A stretch of 64,000 bases of DNA from Corythucha ciliata. Lineage: Eukaryota; Arthropoda; Insecta; Hemiptera; Tingidae. Where the stretch lies: positions 17,311,604-17,375,603 of the forward strand of contig CM075940.1 of NCBI GenBank assembly GCA_038030265.1, given 5' to 3'. Under the pieces are notes generated by a model that was not told where the DNA came from, ran no database searches, and saw only the letters and a list, made by a program, of their open reading frames with translations. This document shows positions 57,079 through 64,000 of this stretch, one piece after another. Positions within the stretch are counted from its first letter, which is position 1. Each line of letters starts with the position of its first letter. A program made the position numbers and the translations under genes.

Positions 57079-60048
57079 GAAAATAGGTCTCATTTGTGAT
57101 CGAAAACACCCTACATACCATGGTCCGAAAATCAAAATCCTACGAGATATGATTTTTCTAACGTTTTTTGTGGCTTGCATCACTTTTCTTAACTAAATGC
57201 AAATAAATCGGCTTACAGCTGACGGCTGAGCAACTGATCTGAGCGGCTGATCTGTAAAACTTTAAGCCGCTCTCGAGCACACAGAAAATAGTTGAATTTT
57301 ATCGAAAATGGCTAATCCTGACAGAAAAAAGTGAGCTCTTTCCGAATCAGCCGTCAAAAGTTACAAAATGTTAGCAGGTCAAAACCGTACGAGATATGAT
57401 TTTTCTAACGTTTTCTATGACTCACATCACTTTTCTTAACTAAATGCGAATAACTCAATTTCCAGAGCAGGATTATTCGACTGTGAAACTTGAAATATGG
57501 CCCCCGACACTCTTAAGGGGGAGTTTTACATGTGTTTCCTCGACCCCCCTCCAATCATACCTCGCCTACTCCGTGTTACCTAAATTATCGCCGTATTTCT
57601 GCACCAATCCTGGATTTCAAGGTCTCATTTAAATCTTCAGGAAATTCCGCACAACCATACGACCTTGCTTTCCTAAATAAGTCGTCGAAAGAGTGTGAAT
57701 TTTCAAGGTAAAAGTTTATGTGCGTTTTACAGTTATTTTAGGGCTGAAATATGAAAAATGAAGATCGTACGGTTGTGCGGAATTTCCTGAAGATTTAAAT
57801 GAGCCCTTGAAATCCAGGATTGGTGAAGAGATACTGCGATAATTTAGGTAACACGGAGTAGGCGAGGTATGATTGGTGAGGGGTCGAGGAAACACGTGTA
57901 CAACTCCCCCTTAAGGGCAATAAACCGTTTTTCTTTTACACGAAAATCTGCCTTGAAGCAGTTAATTTCCACCTTTGCTCTTGGATTGAAACGTATGTTA
58001 ATGGTGATGATGGGGGGGGGGGGTAGAATTGCTCCGAACCTGTATTTAATGCAAATGGAAAACTTTGAACAACTTATAATGTTGCGACGTCAACTGACTA
58101 TTCTGTACGAAAACTGTTAGTTCAGTCATAGTAACAAAATATTGAGGTTATTCTAGTCCAAAAACTAACACACACGTAAACTAAGCCGCAGAAACTGATT
58201 GTTTGGTTAAAAAGCTTAACCTGGAAACAATCTTCTCTCGTCAACTACAAATCTTATAGCTGTGATATCTTGTTTATCGGTCCAAAACTGGTGGTTTGAC
58301 GTTGAAACTGACTCTTTGACCCAAATACCGTTCAATCAAGCCCAAGAAACTGAATAGTCGACTACAAAACGCGACGAAATCTTATTGTCGGCACGATAAT
58401 CCGTAATTATGACCAACTACCTTTTTAAAAAAGTCAAGTTTTGTATAAATATCAGAGAAGTTGGTTTTTAGGCGAATTCCACTTGGAAATCTGAAAATTT
58501 GACCCTAAAATAAAAAATGTCGAGCCAAAAACTAGAGTTTTAGGAAAAACGTTATTAATATTATTAGTTTTCAAGTCGATTTAAGCTGGACGCTGTTTAT
58601 GAGCCCGTCGGCTAATGCTTGATTGACCATTGCAGCCGGTTCCGCCGTAGCGCCACTGAGTGGAGGCCAGCGTCGCTTAAATTCGCCAAATGTTTGCTTA
58701 GACATCGATTTGGTCGATTGAGCCCCCCCCTCCCCGCTGTGGTCTATTGAGGTCCCGTCTTATCGGTCGAAGCTCTTTCTTGGTAACTTGGACTTCAAGG
58801 CTGTTAAGTAGGCGCCCTCCTCCCCCACGTTGGCGACCATTCTTGGCCACTCGGAAAACGTACCAGAGAGGTCGAAAAGTACGGAATGGATTGAATGTAC
58901 CGTCTGATGTTCGGATTAAACTCATTAGTCCTAGACCACGGGCACCATTCGTTTCCACCAATTTTTCTTTTTTCGAATTATTTGTTTCTTTCGTCATAGG
59001 GTTGTCCACCACCACGAGCTTCGCCCGCCGGGGTGGTTGGTACTTCCCTGAGACCACCTCATTCAAGGTGCACTTGCCCTTGTAGGCTGTGGGCGCGCAC
59101 CTAGGCCTTTAAACCCAGGAGATCCGGAAGGCTAAACCTAACCACTCCCTCTTTTCTGAGACTCGTAACCACCAGGCTCTGAAAGGTCGCCTTGGTAGCC
59201 CGATTTTGAGGGTTCTAAAACTTTCGTTTCAATCTCTTACGAGGCCATGATAACCCATTACAGTAATTCGTTTCGTATTTATTTTGTAGCGGCTGGACTC
59301 TACTACATTGCTGAACTCGTAGAAGAATACACTGTAGCGTCGAAAAAAGTGATAACGTGGATGACTGCTGTAAGTTCTTCTATTAAATATAGCGCGAATC
59401 TCATTAATTTCGTCTTTTTTTAATAGGTTGTGCTAATCATTTACATCCTTTTAATCATTTTCGAAGACTTGACCATTCACATGATTTTGTGTGGGATTCT
59501 TAGTCAAATAGCACACTTGTTCATACTGAACAACTTCCCCTACGTGGAAATTTTGTCGCCGTCGTTCATTATGGCTGTGATCATGTTTTTCGTAAATCAC
59601 TATTTTGCGTTTGTATTTTTCACAATTACTTCGTACACGTTTTCAGAAGTGAGTACCTCTTTATTTTTCCCTCGTACCATTTTAATTGTCAAGTTAACGT
59701 TTTTTTTTTCTTTCTTTTTCTTTCAGACGATAGGCTACTTCACGGTGTGCCTGTGGCTCGTTCCTTTCGCTCTTTTCGTGTCCTTGTCCGCCAATGATAA
59801 CGTCCTGCCTACTGTCTCCAGCTCTGCAGGTACGAGGCTGCTGCTATCGAGAATGTTTTAGTGCATTTCTTTTTTAAACATGCATTTTGTCTAATAAAGG
59901 GAATTTTATTTAATTATTTTAAGGTTCAGAGTCGGATTCCGTTCTTGGCAGCTATTTGTCGAAGAAAGGCAAAAAATACGGGCTTCTCAGCTTTTTCCAC
60001 TACGCTCACGACTATGTCTTACCGCAGAGATCCAAAAAAATGTTTTGA
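54952..60048 (+). CDS. TEX261: TEX261 / SVP26 family ER-Golgi membrane protein
   Basis: Five exons: 54952-55021, 59290-59369, 59427-59648, 59727-59829 and 59924-60048. All phases agree, giving 199 residues (human TEX261 196). The start MWFMYLLSWLALFIQV, followed by AAGLYYIAELVEEYTVASKK, is the family signature. Four to five hydrophobic segments follow, including a conserved ILSPSFIMAV...FFVNHYFAF segment and YFTVCLWLVPFALFVSLSA, then NDNVLPT and a basic cytosolic tail. In yeast the orthologue SVP26 is an adaptor that loads type II membrane proteins into COPII vesicles for ER-to-Golgi transport. The first intron is 4.27 kb, far longer than the other three (57-94 bases), because it contains mobile elements. 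Confidence 0.95.
55022..56254. other. Intron 1 of TEX261, first part
   Basis: Between 55186 and 55641 the minus strand shows several overlapping open frames whose segments read like broken coding sequence (CRFMLEPEVRRARTYHTAN; LMIDITHAKSDAWVLQKDV), possibly a decayed transposon gene. I do not recognise the family. Phrases like ggccgaaaactgttaagttgg (55755-55830) belong to the word-like repeats. Confidence 0.25.
56255..56391. mobile_element. MITE with TTA target duplication (PIF/Harbinger-like)
   Basis: A 137-bp segment starts GGCCCGTATTCATAGTC and ends with the near-perfect reverse complement, gtctatgaatatgggcc. It is flanked on both sides by TTA (56252-56254 and 56392-56394). Short size, terminal inverted repeats of about 16 bp and a TTA duplication fit PIF/Harbinger-mobilised MITEs. 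It lies in TEX261 intron 1. Confidence 0.8.
57139..57456. repeat. Direct repeats of about 68 bp next to a foldback element
   Basis: 57139-57207 and 57386-57454 share tacgagatatgatttttct, then aacgtttt, catcacttttcttaactaaa and tgc-aataa, with few differences. They are about 247 bases apart. Immediately before the first copy is a run of about 35 A (57042-57076). Confidence 0.75.
57510..57917. mobile_element. Foldback (long inverted repeat) element
   Basis: The arms are 57510-57667 and 57761-57917, about 158 bp each, and are close to 90% complementary by eye. Landmarks are cttaagggggagtt, cctcgcctactccgtgttac, atcctggatttcaagg and ttcaggaaattccgcac, all in reverse order in the right arm. The 93-base centre is unique. 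No protein is encoded. Transcription through it, as in the TEX261 pre-mRNA, would give a long hairpin RNA. Confidence 0.88.
57918..59289. other. Intron 1 of TEX261, last part
   Basis: Word-like repeats (aaaactgantgtttgg-type, 58080-58560) precede a copy of dispersed family H that begins at 58577 (cgatttaagctggacgc). A 122-codon minus-strand frame at 58698-59066 lies in that repeat's continuation and is not a supported gene. Confidence 0.4.
58577..58690. repeat. Dispersed repeat family H, second clear copy
   Basis: It shares cgatttaagctggacgc, then ttatgag, cttgattgaccattgcagc and ggtcc-like text with the copy at 1611, about 75% similar over roughly 70 bases by eye. Confidence 0.55.
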
Positions 60049-60929
60049 CGCTTGATGCTTTGAAACAGAGGCAGTTTGTAGATTGAATTGGATTGTTTGT
60101 TGTTCAATTTTATGAATTCTGTAAACTTGTGTCTAGTCAAAAAATGAAGCAATAACTCGAGGCTTAAGTAATCGTCCGACCATCATTGAAAAATCAAGTC
60201 TGGCTGTGATTAACGTGGCTCTCAAAATTTCTTGTGACTCGATTACACTAAAAATTTGTACGTATTGTTTCACTTGTTCCATTCATAACAGTTTTTAACA
60301 TGGTACTTCGTGTCCCATTTCTGCCCATGTGCTCATTTCTGGGGTATATATTTGTACCTCAACAGGGTGTCCCTGAGACTGAAGCAATTTCGATGCTCAA
60401 ATTCCGAAAGTACGTAATTTCTGCTCGATGGTGTGGCCGCCGCCCGCGGAAAAATTTTAGTGGACCCTGGAAACGGACCAAAGGGGCTAAAAACTCTGGA
60501 ATCTCGTAGATAACCCCGGTCAACGATTAGTCTGATCGGAAATCCGTTTCGTTTTTCCGATTCCCTGTGTCTCCTCAACATGTCCCGCCCCCCCACGATA
60601 CGCAGTTTCGTTCTATTTTAAGTTTTAGCCATTTTTCATGAGTTTCTCTGACATGATGGCAGTCGGCTCCGGCCAAAACACACCTCTAAAGTGCGTCAGC
60701 CCCCCCCCCTCCACAATGGGAGCAAAAATTGAAGCTCGCTGGCTTCAAGGTGTCTGCGTCGAGCCTCTTGCTTGGACATCAGGGCAGTCGAAAGCTAGGC
60801 CTCCGTTCGTGGGGAAATTCGTGCGACCCCGGAAAAACGAGCTAAAGTTGCCAAAACCACCGGAATCATTGGGAGTACCCCTTCAACGGCTCTGTCTTTT
60901 TCCCAATCTGCTCTTTCAAAACAAAACTT
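60049..60929. other. Downstream of TEX261
   Basis: Probable TEX261 3' UTR at first. From about 60380 to 60900 two related segments resemble dispersed family H (gaatcattgggagtacccct, then tcaacggctctg; tggtgtggccgccgcc). No gene. Confidence 0.4.
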
Positions 60930-62697
60930 CACGGGCTTAGCTCTTTAAAAACCCCGAATTTCATGATTTTGCCTCTTTCATGAGCAAAATTTCGAAGGTT
61001 TTACTCTTGATAAATCAGTTTTGCAGTTTTGCCTCGTTCTAAAAACTAATTTGGTGGTTCTTTCAAAAGCCCAATGCTTGGTTTTGGCTCCTTCAAAAAC
61101 AAAAATGTCAGATTTTCGCTCTTTCAAAAACCAAATTCCGTCATTTTGGGATAATTCATGCCCCGATTTCGCGGATTTTCACCCTTCCAAAACCAAATGT
61201 AATGGATTTGGTTTCTTCCTACCCTAATCTTGCTGATTTTTGCTCCTTCGAAAACTACATTCCGTGGGTTTGGCTCTTTTCAAATTCAGGATCGCAGGTT
61301 TGGCTAATTTGAAAAACTCAATCTGAGATGTGATGGGGGGGGGGGAACAACATTTTGAGTGGTAGGGTGGGGTGTTTGTCTGGAGTATGCTAGACTGTAA
61401 AATCAAATAAATGCTTAAATATTGTTAAATTAAACTTCGGTCTCGGTTTGATGACGAACTGGCCGTATTACAGTGAAGATTTAATATTTGGCTGAACATC
61501 CGAGAAAACTGAGAAATCAAAAGTACCAAAATAAAACGTGGGTTTCACCCTTTCAGAAACCAATTTCGGTGTTTTGGCCCTTCCAGAAGTCAAATTTCAC
61601 GGAGGTTGCTCAATCAGAAAACTAATTTCGCAGGTTTGGCCCTTTCAAACATTGATTGCGTGAGTTTGACTTTGAAAAGCCCCAATTAGACGGATCCTTT
61701 AAATCGTCATTTTGCGGGGCTGGCTTAGGTTGGAAATTTGGTGTTTTCCTTTCTTAACTAGAGATTTCGCTTCAGTCACCGACTTTTTGATCCATGATTG
61801 CGACTTTGGTTACTCATAAAACGAAAGTCACGGACTGGGCTCTAACAACACTGTTTCGCTGGTTTGGGGGCTTCTTGGGTTCGCTCAACAACAGAATTTT
61901 GAGATTTTGGCTGTCCTGATCGAACGGGTTTTCACCTTCGTGAAACTTGATCTCCTCGGAAGTTGTGAATTTACCACGAATTGGGCAAGAAACTATGAAT
62001 TTTGGCTGATTCGCGTTCAAAAATTGCCTATACTGCCTGGTGATTTGACTATTCAGCCCAGGATGTACTCCTCCCCACCAGAGCTGCCGCACGAGGGGGG
62101 AGGAAATGGCGCGCGGAGCACCATAGCATTGGGGGAAGGGGGTTCTTTAATAATAAGTGCATAGTATCTTTTGGCATAAGCGAGGCCCCCTTGACATCAA
62201 ACATTTCAGAGGGCTGAGTTTGAGTCACTCGCACGAAAGATGCTGAAGCTTGTAGGGCCTCGTTTTGCGTTGAGTCTCCCTCACCTAATTGAGTTCCTCT
62301 CGTCAACTATGAGTCACCCTCAATCTACCACACACTTTTTCTTGGCATGATGTTATAGAGCAAATTTCAAGGGTCTGGATCTTTTCAAAAACAAAATTTT
62401 GTAGGGTTAGCCCATTCAAAAACAATTTCGTGGGTTTCGCAGCGTTAAAAACCAAATATCTCACTGCTGAACCACTCAAAAAGCAATTTCGAGAAGTCAG
62501 CTTATTATAAACCATTTTTTCAGGGCTGGTTGGCTACCAGAAAAACAAAATTTAATGGAATTGGCTAATTGGCAACCAGTTTCGGCCCCAAAAAAGTTAT
62601 TTTGTGGATTTCGGTGCTACAAAAACATAATGTGGCGCAAATTAAAAAAGAAATATCGTGAATTATCTTGCTCGTAAAGAGCAATTTCACAGGTTTG
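60930..62697 (+). repeat. Family D repeat region
   Basis: Diverged units of about 30 bases: tttggctctttcaaaaaccaa followed by atttcgtgg. Clear at 60945-61300, 61540-61700 and 62370-62560. A 250-base stretch at 62040-62330 is unrelated and contains nothing recognisable. Confidence 0.65.
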
Positions 62698-62699
62698 AC

Positions 62700-63640
62700 C
62701 ACGGGCGTAGCCAGAGGGAGGCAGGGATAGGCTGCTGCCCACCACTAGGTACTTTCTGAAAGTATAAATCCTGCAGGATAACCACATTTGGTTTCGTCGG
62801 AAGTCACATAAACAAAATAATTACGAGGATTTTTGTTGCGCACAAAACAAATTTCAGCAAGGGTGACATAATTCAAAGACTATTTTCGCGGTTTCTGCGC
62901 CCTGAAATACCGTTTTCGCAGATCTGACACAACAAAAAAGCCAAATTTTCAGATTTGGCTTCTCTGAACAAAAAAAAACACCTGAAACCCCCAGCTTAGT
63001 GCTAAAATTGCCAGTTTTTGGCCAAAATCACAATTTAAGAGCATCGTAAAATCTCAGTTTTTTGTGCTAAAATCGCCATTTTTGCGCTTATAAGGGCCGG
63101 GTTGACAGTGTCTGTTTGAGCGTTGTTAAGGGTTTAAACGTTTCTGTATGCAAAAGGCTAATTTTATGATTGGGGTATAAGCTCAGCTTAAGGATAAACG
63201 AGACTTTGAACCCATGTGGTCAACCCGGGCCTAAATCGCGATTAAATAGCCGTTTTGAGCTAAAATTACCAGATTCCAGGTAGACCCACTGAAGTTGTTT
63301 AAGGTGAAATCGCAGGATTTCCAGGGAAAACATCAGTTATCAGTTGACAGCTTTAGGGTAAAAACTTCAATTTTAGGTTAAAACTCGTCAGTTTTGTGAT
63401 ACAACTGACGGTTTTGAGCTAAAACCTTTAGTTTCAGGGTATTTCTCTTTGAGGGAAAACTGGTAATATTAGGTGAAATCTTCAGTTTTGTCTTGAAATC
63501 GTCAGTTTTCAAGGCAGTCGTAAACAGAGTTTGGCGTGAAATCATCTGTTTACGGAAAAACGCCAGTTTTGAAGTTAAATATCCAGTTTTGAGGTAAAAT
63601 CATCATTTTTAGTGGGAACCGCTAGTTTCAGGATAAAATC
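62700..63640 (+). mobile_element. Second long copy of the 1.8-kb inverted-repeat element (left part)
   Basis: It starts cgggcgtagccagagggagg, follows the same internal order as 32734-34260 (gctgcccaccactagg, tacttt, tataaatcctgcaggat, ttttcgcagatctgac, then cccccagcttagtgctaaaa) and runs into family C phrases (taaaatcgtcagttttg). No right end or target duplication was found in the window. A MITE (63094-63231) is inserted in it. Confidence 0.65.
63094..63231. mobile_element. Second MITE with TAA/TTA target duplication
   Basis: A 138-bp segment begins GGGCCGGGTTGACAGTGT and ends with gtggtcaacccgggcc, its imperfect reverse complement. It is flanked by TAA on both sides (63091-63093 and 63232-63234). 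Its size and target match the MITE at 56255, but the end sequences differ, so it is another family. It interrupts a family C array. Confidence 0.78.
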
Positions 63641-63649
63641 GTCGGTTGG

Positions 63650-63900
63650 CTCATTAAAACCAAATTTCACGCTATTAACCAGTTCAGAAGGCGATTTCGT
63701 GGAGTTGGCGGATTAAAAACAAAATTTCGCGAGCCTGGCTCCCCCCTGTAAATGCAAAATTTGCCAGGTTTCATCGCATCAAAAACAAACTTTTTCGCTT
63801 TTGAACCATCCAAATATCCAATTTTGATGAGTTGACGCTTTGAAAAAAACAATTTCGCTTTTTCAAACCCCTAATATCGTGGATCTACGATCTACATTAA
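63650..63900 (+). repeat. Family D repeats
   Basis: Units such as ggcggattaaaaacaaaatt, then tcgcgagcctggct, of about 30 bases up to about 63880. The final 100 bases of the window show only G-rich simple text. Confidence 0.55.
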
Positions 63901-64000
63901 GACTTTCCGTCCAATTTGTGACGAGGGGGGCAATGCGTCAATTCAGCATGTGTGGGGGGACAGGGGAGATTGACAGCCCTGCTCCCGTCACACATGCACG

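Noticed and set aside
58698..59066. 122-codon minus-strand frame (and its plus-strand mirror)
   Set aside because: It lies in the continuation of a dispersed repeat within TEX261 intron 1 and both strands are equally open.

Overview
The window is nuclear DNA from an invertebrate animal with a compact, intron-rich genome. Most introns are under 100 bases, with GT-AG borders and consistent phases. The gene set is metazoan. An IMD-type adaptor (RHIM-like motif plus death domain) favours an arthropod or related ecdysozoan, but that placement is an inference. No bacterial operons, rRNA genes, convincing tRNA genes or CRISPR arrays were seen. All gene models were assembled by hand from splice signals and codon phase.

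Layout: (1) 1-10.2 kb is gene-dense. It holds the 3' end of an SH3RF/POSH gene (+), a three-exon NDUFV3-like complex I subunit (-), an IMD-like adaptor (+) and FICD, the Fic-domain AMPylase of the ER (-). (2) 10.2-18.3 kb has no recognised gene and is largely degenerate short-period repeats. (3) 18.4-30.3 kb (-) is one large gene of at least 19 coding exons and about 1,655 codons. It encodes a glutamine-rich protein resembling the Fife/Piccolo/RIM presynaptic active-zone family. Its long introns carry repeat arrays and a Penelope-like retroelement relic. (4) 30.3-35.5 kb is repeats, including a 1.8-kb element with inverted ends and an 11-bp target duplication. (5) 35.5-38.7 kb (+) is the LARGE xylosyl/glucuronyltransferase. 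(6) 38.7-47.2 kb is repeats plus a truncated Ty3/gypsy element. (7) 47.2-49.8 kb (+) is a small heat shock protein. (8) 54.9-60.0 kb (+) is TEX261, with a 4.3-kb first intron holding a MITE and a foldback element. (9) 60-64 kb is repeats, a second MITE and a second copy of the 1.8-kb element family.

The genes are unrelated housekeeping, secretory-pathway, innate-immune and synaptic genes, so there is no operon-like logic. FICD (ER lumen), LARGE (Golgi) and TEX261 (ER-to-Golgi) all serve the secretory pathway, but nothing shows that this is more than coincidence. NDUFV3 and the IMD-like gene are divergent, with 0.8 kb between start codons. POSH/NDUFV3 and IMD/FICD are convergent pairs.

The most unusual feature is the intergenic DNA. 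Several families of word-like repeats, each unit about 20-35 bp and heavily diverged, occupy much of it. At least two of the families are carried inside a short inverted-repeat element that has visibly transposed.
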